Part shown: positions 17,140 to 25,793 of the stretch, piece by piece | Layout of the letters: every line of letters begins with the position of its first letter | Numbering within the stretch: position 1 is the stretch's first letter | NCBI RefSeq assembly: GCF_014337215.1 | Contig: NZ_CP060635.1 | Span: 2,927,501-2,991,500, forward strand | Direction of reading: 5' to 3' | Source of the DNA: Wansuia hejianensis | Lineage (GTDB): Bacteria; Bacillota; Clostridia; Lachnospirales; Lachnospiraceae | DNA: 64,000 nucleotides | Notes under the pieces: model-generated | What the model saw: only the letters and a program-made list of their open reading frames with translations | Told to the model about the DNA's origin: nothing | Databases searched by the model: none | Translations under genes and position numbers: made by a program

Positions 17140-17910
17140 TCAGACGGCCTTTGTGAATAATCTCAGAGCATTCTGCTCTGTAATCTCTGTCACCTCCCTG
17201 GCTGTAATCCCCTTAATCCTGGCAATTTCCTCTGCGATATAAGGGATATTCAGAGAAGTATTTCTCTTCCCTCTGTTCGGCTCAGGCGCCAGGTACGGAC
17301 TGTCGGTCTCCAGCAGCAGCTGGGACAAAGGCGCATATTCCACCACTTCTTTCAGCTTCCTGCCATTCTTAAAGGTCACCACTCCGCCGATCCCCAGATA
17401 AACACCCATATTCAGATATTCTCTGGCCATTTCCTTCGCATAGGAAAAGCAATGCATGACGCCTCCGATTTCTGAAAGCCCCATCCGTCTGGCAACAGCC
17501 AGGGTATCTGCGGCAGCTTCCCGGCTGTGTATGATCACAGGAAGCTTTTCCTCCCGGGCCAGCTGCATCTGACGTTCAAACCATTGTATCTGAACCTCAT
17601 GGCTTTCCTTATCCCAATAATAATCCAGCCCAATCTCCCCCACCGCCACTGTCTTATCATGACGGCAGAGCCCGCGGATCTCTTCTATTCTCTCATCATT
17701 CAATCCGCCCACTTCATCCGGATGAATCCCAACGGCTCCATAAACACAGGGATACCGCTCCATCAGCTCTCTGACAGTCTCCAGGCTGTCCATTCCGGCG
17801 CAGACATTGATCACCCTCCCGATACCCCGGCGGGGCAGGGAGGCCAGCAACTCCTCCCGGTCCCCGTCAAAGGCCTCGTCATCATAGTGCGCATGTGTCT
17901 CAAATATCAT
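17140..17910 (-). CDS. tatD: TatD-family metal-dependent DNase
   Basis: 256 aa. Metal ligands of the amidohydrolase fold are visible: ETHAHYDD at the start, AVGEIGLDYYWD (Glu), PVIIHSREAAADT, GVMHCFSYAKEMAR and LLETDSPYLAPEP near the C-terminus. TatD enzymes are 3'-5' DNases linked to DNA repair and also D-aminoacyl-type hydrolase relatives. It begins 14 bases after metG, the common metG-tatD pairing of Firmicutes. Confidence 0.94.
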   Translation of the reverse strand: MIFETHAHYDDEAFDGDREELLASLPRRGIGRVINVCAGMDSLETVRELMERYPCVYGAVGIHPDEVGGLNDERIEEIRGLCRHDKTVAVGEIGLDYYWDKESHEVQIQWFERQMQLAREEKLPVIIHSREAAADTLAVARRMGLSEIGGVMHCFSYAKEMAREYLNMGVYLGIGGVVTFKNGRKLKEVVEYAPLSQLLLETDSPYLAPEPNRGKRNTSLNIPYIAEEIARIKGITAREVTEITEQNALRLFTKAV

Positions 17911-17924
17911 AGCAGCTCTCCAAA

Positions 17925-19958
17925 TCAGCAGATTTCAGCGCCTGAAGGCATCGGCTTCTCCGGCGTCATGAGTGACAGATTGCCGTCGGCGTCCTCTGCA
18001 CAAAGCAGCATCCCTTCCGAAAGCACGCCGGCCAGCTTCGCCGGCTTCAGGTTCACCAGCACCATCACTTTTTTCCCGACCATCTCCTCCGGTGTATAAT
18101 ACGCTTTAATTCCCGACACAATCTGCCTCACCTGATCCCCAATCCTGACCTGTGAGCAGAGCAGCTTCCTGGACTTTGGCACCGCCTCACAGGCGATGAT
18201 TTCACCTACGGCAAACTGCATCCGGCCAAACTCTTCAAAAGTAATCTCCGGCTTCAGTTCCAGGCTGATTGCTCCCTTCTCCTGATCTGCCGCCTTCTGG
18301 CCGGCGCCTTCCTCAGGCTGTCCTGTCCCGCCCTGGGCCGGAACCTCTGGGTTTTCCTGCTCCGCCGCAGCCCTCTGGGCCTCCTGTATGGCTTCCGCCT
18401 TCTCCAGCACTTCCTTCACGTCCAGCCGGGCGAAAAGAATTTCCGGCTTTTCAGTCACCTTTCCGCCGGACGGATACAGGCCGAACTGATCCAGCTGCTC
18501 ATAATCCCGCTTTTCCGCTCCAAGCTGTTCCAGGATGCGCTCTGTTGTCTCAGGCATGAAGGCTTCCAGAAGAGAAGCCCCTATCGCTATGCTGTCCACC
18601 AGATGATAAAGCACCGTGGACAGGCGGTCCTTCTTCGCTTCATCCTTTGCCAGAGCCCACGGCATCGTTTCATCGATGTATTTGTTGCAGCGCTTAAAGA
18701 GATTAAATATCTCCGTCAGCGCGTCTGCCACCCTGAGGTTTGCCATCTTCTCAACCACTCTGCCAGCCGTACCTGTTACGACTGCTTTCAGATCATCGTC
18801 CATCACATCCTGAACGCCTTTATCACAGACCACGCCGCCGAAATACTTGTTAGACATAGAAATCGTGCGGTTCACCAGATTGCCCAGGGTATTGGCCAGA
18901 TCTGAATTCATCCTCTCGACCATCAGTTCCCAGGTGATCACCCCGTCATTTTCAAAAGGCATCTCATGAAGAACGAAATATCGCACAGCGTCCACGCCGA
19001 AAATCCCTGCCAGGTCATCTGCATAGATCACGTTGCCTTTGGATTTGCTCATCTTGCCGTCTCCCTGAAGCAGCCAGGGATGGCCAAACACCTGCTTAGG
19101 CAGGGGCAGCCCCAGCGCCATCAGGAAAATCGGCCAGTAAATCGTATGGAACCGGATGATATCCTTACCAATCAGATGCAGGTCCGCCGGCCACAGCTTC
19201 TCAAACTGCCCGCTGCTGCTGCCGTCACAGTCATATCCAATTCCAGTAATGTAGTTCGTCAGGGCATCCAGCCATACATAAGTCACATGCCTGGGGTCAA
19301 AATCCACAGGAATCCCCCAGCTGAAGGACGTCCTAGACACACAGAGATCCTGAAGCCCCGGCAGCAGGAAATTATTCATCATCTCATTCTTCCGTGAAAC
19401 AGGCTGAATGAACTCCGGATGCTCATTGATATATTCAATCAGTCTCGGGGCGTATTTACTCATCTTAAAGAAATATGCCTCTTCCCTGGCAGGTGTTACC
19501 GGCCTGCCGCAGTCCGGACACTTTCCATCCACCAACTGGGATTCTGTAAAAAAGGATTCACAGGGAGTGCAATACATTCCCTCATAATATCCCTTATATA
19601 TATCCCCCTGATCGTACAGCTTCCTGAAAATCTTCTGAACCTGACGCTCGTGATCCTCATCCGTCGTCCGGATAAATTTATCATAAGAAGTATTCATCAG
19701 ATCCCAGATCCTCTTGATCTGCACCGATACATCATCAACAAATTCCTTGGGGCTGATCCCCTTCTCCTGGGCTTTCAGCTCAATCTTCTGCCCATGCTCG
19801 TCAGTGCCCGTCTGGAAAAAAACCTCATACCCCTGCTGTCTCCTGAAACGGGCTATGCTGTCAGCCAAAATGATCTCATAGGTATTACCGATATGCGGCT
19901 TACCTGAAGTGTAGGCAATCGCTGTGGTAATATAATATTTCTTCCTGATCTTTTTCAT
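17925..19958 (-). CDS. metG: Methionyl-tRNA synthetase with C-terminal tRNA-binding domain
   Basis: 677 aa, ATG 19958 after AAGGAG. The class I motifs are TSGKPHIGNTYE and KMSKSKGNVIY. A zinc knuckle is formed by CTPCESFF and CPDCGRPV. Residues about 530-570 are a Pro/Ala/Glu-rich linker. The last ~100 residues, from FGRMQFAVGEIIACEAVPKS to LSEGMLLCAEDADG, are a Trbp111/EMAP-II-like tRNA-binding domain. It charges tRNA-Met in the cytoplasm. A structured leader lies upstream. Confidence 0.96.
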   Translation of the reverse strand: MKKIRKKYYITTAIAYTSGKPHIGNTYEIILADSIARFRRQQGYEVFFQTGTDEHGQKIELKAQEKGISPKEFVDDVSVQIKRIWDLMNTSYDKFIRTTDEDHERQVQKIFRKLYDQGDIYKGYYEGMYCTPCESFFTESQLVDGKCPDCGRPVTPAREEAYFFKMSKYAPRLIEYINEHPEFIQPVSRKNEMMNNFLLPGLQDLCVSRTSFSWGIPVDFDPRHVTYVWLDALTNYITGIGYDCDGSSSGQFEKLWPADLHLIGKDIIRFHTIYWPIFLMALGLPLPKQVFGHPWLLQGDGKMSKSKGNVIYADDLAGIFGVDAVRYFVLHEMPFENDGVITWELMVERMNSDLANTLGNLVNRTISMSNKYFGGVVCDKGVQDVMDDDLKAVVTGTAGRVVEKMANLRVADALTEIFNLFKRCNKYIDETMPWALAKDEAKKDRLSTVLYHLVDSIAIGASLLEAFMPETTERILEQLGAEKRDYEQLDQFGLYPSGGKVTEKPEILFARLDVKEVLEKAEAIQEAQRAAAEQENPEVPAQGGTGQPEEGAGQKAADQEKGAISLELKPEITFEEFGRMQFAVGEIIACEAVPKSRKLLCSQVRIGDQVRQIVSGIKAYYTPEEMVGKKVMVLVNLKPAKLAGVLSEGMLLCAEDADGNLSLMTPEKPMPSGAEIC

Positions 19959-19984
19959 TTCTATCGTCTCCTTATATATTTACT

Positions 19985-20043
19985 ATGAAAGTGCCGGGCG
20001 GCAGCTCTGAGAGTGCCAAAGCTGCGAAACAGCCGGCTTTCAT
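19985..20043 (-). promoter_or_regulatory. Structured leader of metG
   Basis: On the minus strand ATGAAAG pairs with CTTTCAT (20043-20037 with 19991-19985), CCGG pairs with CCGG inside it, and an inner hairpin pairs GCAGCT with AGCTGC (20025-20020 with 20006-20001). It ends about 12 bases above the RBS. No T-box sequence or SAM-riboswitch core was seen, so the class is unknown. Confidence 0.5.
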
Positions 20044-20181
20044 GATTGGCTCAATTTCTGTTCCTATCATAGCATAGACAGCCGCCAAAGACAATAAGCC
20101 CTATTTTGATTATGAAGAAAAACCTGTGAAAATATTCCAGATCCACGATATAGACATCCGCGCGCCTATTTAAACTTTTTC

Positions 20182-20231
20182 TTGACTTATCTGTCTTTAT
20201 ATTATATTATAATAATAACAATTATTATTAT
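20182..20231 (+). promoter_or_regulatory. perR promoter with Fur/PerR-type palindrome
   Basis: TTGACT (20182-20187), 17 bases, TATTAT (20205-20210). The palindrome ATAATAATAA-CAA-TTATTATTAT (20209-20231) overlaps the end of the -10 and the start point. It fits an AT-rich PerR/Fur box and implies autoregulation. Confidence 0.75.
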
Positions 20232-20250
20232 TAAAGAAAGGAGGATACCG

Positions 20251-20640
20251 ATGCCAACTCTGAAATATAGCCGGCAGCGGGAATCCATTAAGGATAATCT
20301 GATGCATCGCACAGATCACCCCACAGCCGATATGGTGTATTCTGATATTCGCAAGGTCTATCCAAATATCAGCCTGGGCACTGTATACCGTAATCTTGCC
20401 CTATTGTCCGACCTCGGCGAGATCCAGAAGCTGACAACCAGCGACGGAGCCGTCCGTTTTGACGGGAACACCGCGCCCCATAATCACTTTACCTGCCGGA
20501 AATGCGGTTCCGTCCTGGATCTGGAAATGAATGACATCAGCCAGTTTAAAGACAGGGCCAGTGAAAACTTTGACGGAATTGTTGAGAGCTGCAGTGTGAA
20601 CTTCTATGGTATATGCGGAAACTGCATTAAAAAATCTTAA
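20251..20640 (+). CDS. perR: Fur-family peroxide regulator, PerR-like
   Basis: 129 aa from ATG 20251 after AAAGGAGG; the frame opens earlier but through the operator. The winged helix covers HPTADMVYSDIRKVYPNISL and GTVYRNLALLSDLGEI. RFDGNTAPHNHFTC gives the Asp and His metal ligands typical of PerR, whereas Fur proteins often have Glu at the Asp position. CRKC and CGNC form the structural zinc site. It stands before two rubrerythrins, the usual clostridial peroxide-defence genes. Iron-loaded PerR represses these genes until a metal-ligand His is oxidised by peroxide. Confidence 0.88.
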   Translation: MPTLKYSRQRESIKDNLMHRTDHPTADMVYSDIRKVYPNISLGTVYRNLALLSDLGEIQKLTTSDGAVRFDGNTAPHNHFTCRKCGSVLDLEMNDISQFKDRASENFDGIVESCSVNFYGICGNCIKKS

Positions 20641-20658
20641 AAATCTTTAGAAACAGGG

Positions 20659-20715
20659 TTGACAACTGAAAAGCAATCTGCTATATTAATATCAGTAACA
20701 ATTACTAATATCAAT
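20659..20715 (+). promoter_or_regulatory. Rubrerythrin promoter with 31-bp PerR-type palindrome
   Basis: TTGACA (20659-20664), 17 bases, TATATT (20682-20687). The palindrome at 20685-20715 has arms ATTAATATCAGTAA and TTACTAATATCAAT, matching at nearly all positions around a 3-base centre. It overlaps the -10 and the transcription start, the expected place for repression by the neighbouring PerR. Confidence 0.78.
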
Positions 20716-20757
20716 ATAAACAAAAAAATAAACACCATAAAGAAAGGAAGAAAAAAG

Positions 20758-21300
20758 ATGAAAAAATTTGTATGCAGCGTATGTGGTTATGTTCACGAGG
20801 GAGATGCAGCACCTGAGTTTTGCCCAATCTGTAAAGCACCGGCATCTAAATTTATTGAGCAGTCCGGAGAAATGAGCTGGGCGTCAGAACATGTAGTAGG
20901 CGTTGCCGCCGACGTTGATGAAGACATTAAGAAGGACCTGAGAGCAAACTTTGAAGGTGAGTGCTCTGAAGTCGGCATGTATCTGGCAATGGCCCGCGTA
21001 GCCCACAGAGAAGGATATCCGGAGATAGGATTATACTGGGAGAAGGCTGCTTACGAAGAGGCCGAGCACGCAGCTAAATTTGCTGAGCTTCTTGGCGAAG
21101 TCGTAACCAGCAGCACCAAGAAAAACCTGGAAATGAGAGTTGAAGCAGAAAATGGCGCTACCGCAGGTAAAACTGATCTGGCAAAACGTGCAAAAGCCGC
21201 TAACCTGGATGCTATCCATGACACCGTACATGAGATGGCCCGTGATGAAGCCCGCCATGGCAAAGCTTTCGCAGGCCTTCTGAAGAGATATTTCGGCTAA
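20758..21300 (+). CDS. Reverse rubrerythrin (rubredoxin domain first)
   Basis: 180 aa, ATG 20758 after AAAGGAAG. The N-terminal rubredoxin-like site is CSVCGYVHEG with CPICKAP. It is followed by a four-helix diiron domain with EGECSEVGMYLAMARVA, EEAEHAAKF and DEARHGKAFAGLL. This order, rubredoxin before the diiron domain, defines reverse rubrerythrin, an NADH-linked peroxide reductase induced by oxygen in clostridia. It has its own PerR-type promoter and a terminator. Confidence 0.93.
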   Translation: MKKFVCSVCGYVHEGDAAPEFCPICKAPASKFIEQSGEMSWASEHVVGVAADVDEDIKKDLRANFEGECSEVGMYLAMARVAHREGYPEIGLYWEKAAYEEAEHAAKFAELLGEVVTSSTKKNLEMRVEAENGATAGKTDLAKRAKAANLDAIHDTVHEMARDEARHGKAFAGLLKRYFG

Positions 21301-21338
21301 TAAAAAATTCGATATACTTCATATTTAAGAACATATAA

Positions 21339-21375
21339 GGGTGTGCGGGAAAACTCCCGCACGCCCCAGTTTTTT
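21339..21375 (+). terminator. Intrinsic terminator after reverse rubrerythrin
   Basis: GTGCGGGA pairs with TCCCGCAC around AAAC, followed by GCCCCAG and six T. It ends the reverse rubrerythrin transcript about 40 bases after the stop. Confidence 0.85.
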
Positions 21376-21485
21376 ATAAAGCACTAATCTACATCCTCTG
21401 TTTCAGATTTTCAAAAGACAGGAGACGCGGAGGCCGCAGAAACATAACGTATGGGCGGAATAATTATCATCCCCAGTAAAAGTAT

Positions 21486-21513
21486 TTGCAATTTTTTCCT
21501 GATACGTTATACT
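21486..21513 (+). promoter_or_regulatory. Promoter of the second rubrerythrin
   Basis: TTGCAA (21486-21491), 16 bases, TATACT (21508-21513). TTATACTGATAA overlaps the -10 and is a short inverted repeat (TTAT/ATAA), a possible weak PerR site. The box match is looser than at the other two promoters. Confidence 0.6.
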
Positions 21514-21554
21514 GATAATATGTGAGAGAGTAAAAAATAAAGGAGGATTTTGAT

Positions 21555-22091
21555 ATGTCGAAGTATGCAGGAACCAAAACAGAACAGAACCTGATGGATG
21601 CCTTCTCGGGTGAATCCCAGGCCAGGAACAAGTATACCTATTACGCTTCCCAGGCTAAAAAAGCCGGATATGAGCAGCTTGCCGCACTTTATCTGGAAAC
21701 AGCCGATCAGGAAAAAGAGCACGCTAAAATGTGGTTTAAGGAATTCCATGGAATTTCCGACGTCCCCGGCAATCTGGAGGACGCTGCAGCGGGTGAGAAT
21801 TTTGAATGGACCGACATGTATGCAAGAATGGCCAGAGAAGCCAGAGAAGAAGGTTTTGAAGAGCTGGCAGTTAAGTTTGAAGGTGTGGCACGCGTAGAAG
21901 CAGCACATGAGCGCCGGTACCGCAAGCTTCTGGAATCCTACAAGGCAGATAAGACCTTTAAAGGCGATGCTCCTCTCGGCTGGAAGTGCAGGAACTGCGG
22001 ATTCGTCTATGAGGGCGAGGAGGCTCCCGAAATTTGCCCGGTATGCGCTCATCCGAAGGCTTATTTTGAAAGAAAAGTAGAGAATTACTAA
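21555..22091 (+). CDS. Rubrerythrin (classical domain order)
   Basis: 178 aa, ATG 21555 after AAAGGAGG. The diiron domain comes first (NLMDAFSGESQARNKYTYYA, ETADQEKEHAKMW, EAAHERRYRKLLE), and the rubredoxin site comes last (CRNCGFVYEGEEAPEICPVC). It reduces hydrogen peroxide using electrons passed through rubredoxin-type iron. It adds a second enzyme of reversed domain order to the perR locus. Confidence 0.95.
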   Translation: MSKYAGTKTEQNLMDAFSGESQARNKYTYYASQAKKAGYEQLAALYLETADQEKEHAKMWFKEFHGISDVPGNLEDAAAGENFEWTDMYARMAREAREEGFEELAVKFEGVARVEAAHERRYRKLLESYKADKTFKGDAPLGWKCRNCGFVYEGEEAPEICPVCAHPKAYFERKVENY

Positions 22092-22121
22092 TCCCGTTAC
22101 ATAAGGAACTGCATTGCAATA

Positions 22122-22188
22122 CAAGCATATCCCGCAGAAATCTCATGACATTCACAACATGATCCTCTGTAGGATATGCTTGCTTTTT
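22122..22188 (+). terminator. Terminator after rubrerythrin
   Basis: CAAGCATATCC (22122-22132) pairs exactly with GGATATGCTTG (22172-22182), with further pairing inside the long loop (CAGA/TCTG, TCATG/CATGA), then CTTTTTC. It separates the plus-strand rubrerythrin from the converging racemase-family genes. Confidence 0.75.
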
Positions 22189-22213
22189 CTTTAGACTCTT
22201 TATATGCTGTCTA

Positions 22214-23011
22214 TTACCAGATATCCCCGAAGGTAAAGCCGTTGGGGAATGGATCGTCCTCGTCAAACACCCATTTGCTATAACCGTAAATCCAGCACAT
22301 TCCTCCCACTGTCGGACATATAGCTTTGCGTCCATAGATCTCCGTGTCCTCTATAGCCATTCCTTTAAAACGCAGTCCCAAAAGTCCCTCGTTTATAAAA
22401 GGTTCGTTCAGTTCTAGTTCACCCCTTGCTCCGGCAACTGCCATCAAGGCACAGGTCCCGGTTCCGCAGACACCCCTGTCTATTGCCCCTGACCATGTCT
22501 CCGGGCGGTCAAAATCAACCTTTACCTTTCCCAGATGAGGAACCTCTATTACCTGATCCAGATGCTCCGCAAAAGCCGGAACATTCTGGAACGTAACCTG
22601 TTGTACTTTTCCATGGCTGCAATCTGCTACAATGTGAATCAGTCCCGCGGGTGCCTCCAGATTAAATTCTGTCACAGGCTCCTCCATGGGTAAAAGTCCA
22701 GTCTCCAAAAGCGCTGTTGCTACCGCTATGACATTTCCGCCGCTCATCATGGGATATTCCGTATGTTCCATGATGATAAATCCAGCCGACGCCCGCGGGT
22801 CTTTCGCCGGAACGATCAGATTAGCGCAGGTGGCCGGAATCCCTCTCGGCTCCCTCAGCATAAGGAGCCCGATTTGATCATCATTTTTCTCCAGCCACTT
22901 GCATTGCTCATATGCGCTGTTGCCGGGAATGCTGGGAACACCGCTTGTTATTACTCTCAGTGGCTCTCCTTCATGAACTTCGACTGCGTCAAACATTCTT
23001 TTAAATCCCGT
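22214..23011 (-). pseudogene. Proline-racemase-family paralogue, decayed copy
   Basis: Aligned with its two neighbours by eye, it lacks 84 residues in frame. VPHLGKVKVDF joins directly to DRPETWSGAIDRGVCGTG, dropping the segment that begins DVAWGG in the others. The conserved N-terminus GFKRMFDAVEVHEG is present, but the codon where its neighbours have ATG is ACG (23009-23011), and the next ATG (22996) is poorly spaced from the AGGAAGGGG ribosome site. The C-terminal 98 residues keep full length and end GDIW like the others. Both changes point to a gene losing function. Some expression from ATG 22996 (260 aa) cannot be excluded. Confidence 0.7.
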
Positions 23012-23209
23012 CGTTGTTCCCCTTCCTCATACGATGTTCTACAGTTATCTTTCATTTATTCTAACATGCTGCCTCAGCATGCCTTCCTTGCGCCAACCCA
23101 GCCTTACGGTACGAACCATATGCTATTCGTGAATGGCTTCTCTCGCATGACTGCACGTTGTTGGTTGGCAAAGCGATGTGACAAGTAAAAACATACAACT
23201 GCGGAAAGT

Positions 23210-24259
23210 TTACCAAATATCCCCAATCTTAAATCCCTCTGGAAAGGGATCGCTGTCGTCAAGCACCCATTTGGAGTACCCATAGATCCAGCATTCACCG
23301 GATAGCTGAGGAATCACAGCCTCATAATCTCCCACCTTTGCCGTCTCCAGAATCTCTCCTGTAAAACGGATGCCCAGAGGCCCCTCGTTCACCCAGGCTT
23401 CTCCTACACCCAGTTTTCCTCTGGCGTGAAGCATGGCCATGATGGCACAGCTTCCCGTCCCGCAGACCCCCCGGTCCATGGCCCCGGTCCAGGTTTCCGG
23501 ACGGTCAAATTCAACAGGATCATAATAATAAACGTTGGCAGTACGATGGTCTGTTCCGGGATTAACCGGTTTCTGGATCATCATTGTGTTGGCGATGCCG
23601 ATACCCGGAAAATCCGGATGAGAAACCGGCAGCTGGTCCTGTGCCGCTCTGGTCACAAGAGCTGATATTCTCTGAATATCCTTTGCATGGGAAGAATCCA
23701 GTACCAATCCCGGGAATTGTGCCGCGTCTATAATCGTAAAAAAGCATCCTCCCCAGGCCACATCAGTTCTGACCCTGCCAAGCGTCGGCACTTCCACTTC
23801 AGCATCCAGATATACGGAAAAAGCCGGCTGATTAGTGAAAGTGGTATTGATCACCTTTCCGTTTTTACACTCGGCATGAATATGCATAAGCCCAGCCGGC
23901 ACTTCCAGTTCAAATTCCGTGACAGGCTCCTGCATAGGCAGCAGCCCGGTCTCCAGAAGAACCGTCACTGTCGCCATGACCGTTGCGCCGCTGCACAGCG
24001 GATATTCCTCTCCGCACATAAAAATTGCAGCAGCAGATGCCTTTGGATTTTTTGGCGGCACCAGCAGGCTGACCACTGAAGCCGGAATCCCCCGTGGTTC
24101 CGTCAGCATGAGTTTCCGAATTTGATCATCATGCCGGATCAGCCAGTTTCTCTGTTCCATCAATGTATTTCCGGGGATATAGGGAACCCCGCCGGTAATA
24201 ACCCGCATCGGTTCACCTTCATGAACCTCCACCGCGTCAAATGTTCTGCGAATACCCAT
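23210..24259 (-). CDS. Proline-racemase-family protein, copy 2
   Basis: 349 aa, ATG 24259 after AGGAGGG. The family's second catalytic motif is present as DRGVCGTGSCA. The first, normally MCGH, reads PLCSGATVMA here, so the Cys is kept but the His becomes Gly. Opening residues FDAVEVHEGEPMRVITGGVP are typical. The family includes proline racemase, hydroxyproline epimerase and trans-3-hydroxyproline dehydratase, all cytosolic and cofactor-free. The altered first motif makes the exact reaction uncertain. It lies in a tandem array of three. Confidence 0.85.
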   Translation of the reverse strand: MGIRRTFDAVEVHEGEPMRVITGGVPYIPGNTLMEQRNWLIRHDDQIRKLMLTEPRGIPASVVSLLVPPKNPKASAAAIFMCGEEYPLCSGATVMATVTVLLETGLLPMQEPVTEFELEVPAGLMHIHAECKNGKVINTTFTNQPAFSVYLDAEVEVPTLGRVRTDVAWGGCFFTIIDAAQFPGLVLDSSHAKDIQRISALVTRAAQDQLPVSHPDFPGIGIANTMMIQKPVNPGTDHRTANVYYYDPVEFDRPETWTGAMDRGVCGTGSCAIMAMLHARGKLGVGEAWVNEGPLGIRFTGEILETAKVGDYEAVIPQLSGECWIYGYSKWVLDDSDPFPEGFKIGDIW

Positions 24260-24335
24260 ATTTTACTTTCCCTCCTGCAGCTCTCCGCCGCCCGGGGCTA
24301 AAATGCCCATGACCTAAGATGTATCTGATTTAAAA

Positions 24336-25391
24336 TCACCAAATATCTCCAAACCGGAATCCTTTCTGGAAGGGGTCTGTCTCATCCATCACCCATTTTG
24401 TATGCCCATAGACCCAGCACTCGCCAGTGAGCTGTGGGAGAATTGCCGGATAATTCCCGACTTTTGTTTCCCCAATGATTGTTTCTGTAAACTGAATTCC
24501 CATAAGGCCTTCATTGACTAACGACTGTCCCACCTCTAACCTGCCTTTTGCATGGAGCACCGCCATCAGCGCGCAGCTCCCGGTCCCACAGACGCCCCGG
24601 TCCAGCCCGCCGGTTTCCCAGGTTTCCGGCCGCTTCAGATCTACGCCGGTACAGCCATAGACATTCGCCGTACGAATATCTGTACCGGGTGTAATGGGGG
24701 GCTGGTACATAATTGATACGCCCACGCCCAGATCCGGATAATCGGGATGAACTGGATGCAGCTGCTCCTTCGCTGCCTGTGTAACTGCTGCAGACAGACG
24801 CCGGATTTCCCTGGCATGCTCCGAGTCCAATACAAGACCGTCAAACTGAACAGCGTCTATTACCGCAAAAAAGCCCTGGCCGCCCCATGCCACATCAATA
24901 GTCACCTTCCCCAATGAAGGCACGTCTACTGTTTGATCCAGTCCTGCAGCAAATGTAGGCAGACTGGTAAAAGTGCATCTGGTTACTTTACCATTTTTGC
25001 ATTCCGCCCGGATGGGCACAAGTCCGGCGGGAATTTCCAGGTTAAATTCAGTCACCGGCTCCTGCATGGGAATCATTCCGGTTTCCAGAAGTGCTGTGGC
25101 CGTGGCAATGACCGTGGCACCGCTGTGAAGGGTCCAGGCATCCCCGCAGGCAAACAACGTAGCCGCCGCTGCCTGCGGATCTTTTGGCGGCACAATCAGA
25201 CTGATAACGGTAGCCGGCATCCCTCTGGGTTCATTCAGTAACATGCCCAGAATCTGCCTGTCATGGGCCTGTAGATATTTTTCCTGTTCCTGCAGCGTAT
25301 CACCGGGAATATAAGGAACGCCGCCCGTAATAACGCGCATGGGTTCTCCTTCATGAACCTCCACACAGTCAAACATTCGTTTGAATCCCAT
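24336..25391 (-). CDS. Proline-racemase-family protein, copy 3
   Basis: 351 aa, ATG 25391 after AGGAGG. It is closely similar to copy 2 through its length. The first catalytic motif reads WTLHSGATVIA, so His stands where racemases have Cys and Gly where they have His. The second motif is intact, DRGVCGTGSCA. With only one of the two active-site cysteines it cannot use the classical two-thiol racemase mechanism. A dehydratase or other one-base reaction would fit, which is inference. It is the first gene of the array, 76 bases upstream of copy 2. Confidence 0.85.
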   Translation of the reverse strand: MGFKRMFDCVEVHEGEPMRVITGGVPYIPGDTLQEQEKYLQAHDRQILGMLLNEPRGMPATVISLIVPPKDPQAAAATLFACGDAWTLHSGATVIATATALLETGMIPMQEPVTEFNLEIPAGLVPIRAECKNGKVTRCTFTSLPTFAAGLDQTVDVPSLGKVTIDVAWGGQGFFAVIDAVQFDGLVLDSEHAREIRRLSAAVTQAAKEQLHPVHPDYPDLGVGVSIMYQPPITPGTDIRTANVYGCTGVDLKRPETWETGGLDRGVCGTGSCALMAVLHAKGRLEVGQSLVNEGLMGIQFTETIIGETKVGNYPAILPQLTGECWVYGHTKWVMDETDPFQKGFRFGDIW

Positions 25392-25550
25392 ATTCTAATA
25401 TACCTCCTTCTTGACCTATATTATAAAGGAGACTCTTATTTCTGTATATTTAATACTATTGAAGTCAAAGATCAAAAAAATTGAAGTACTCCCCCAAATA
25501 CAGCGAATTGTCACGAAAGACTTTTTAGCGCATCAAAAAACTCAGAAAAC

Positions 25551-25599
25551 AAAAAAACTCCCCATAAAATGAGGAGTGCCCCGGTAATTCTACCGGGGC
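25551..25599 (-). terminator. Double-hairpin terminator below the DUF1002 gene
   Basis: Minus strand: GCCCCGGTA-GAAT-TACCGGGGC (25599-25578), then ACTCC(TC) pairing with GGGGAGT (25577-25557) and seven T. The rest of the 402-base gap 25392-25793 is AT-rich with no other structure or gene seen. Confidence 0.8.
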
Positions 25600-25793
25600 T
25601 ATTATTATGAAAAAATTTTTGTGTAATGAATCATCCATTACAGTTCAGCAGTTCCTTTGAACTGAATATATATTAGCAATTATTTATGAACACAGTGTGA
25701 ACTCACGATGAAACATCTGTTAATTTGCTTAATTTATATGCTAGCATTCATTATTTTTTGTGTATTTTACACTATATCCAGCACTAAATAGCA

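Noticed and set aside
22997..23209. Additional gene or RNA between racemase-family copies 1 and 2
   Set aside because: Only a 7-bp hairpin (CATGCTG/CAGCATG) without a T-run and the degraded 5' end of copy 1 were found.
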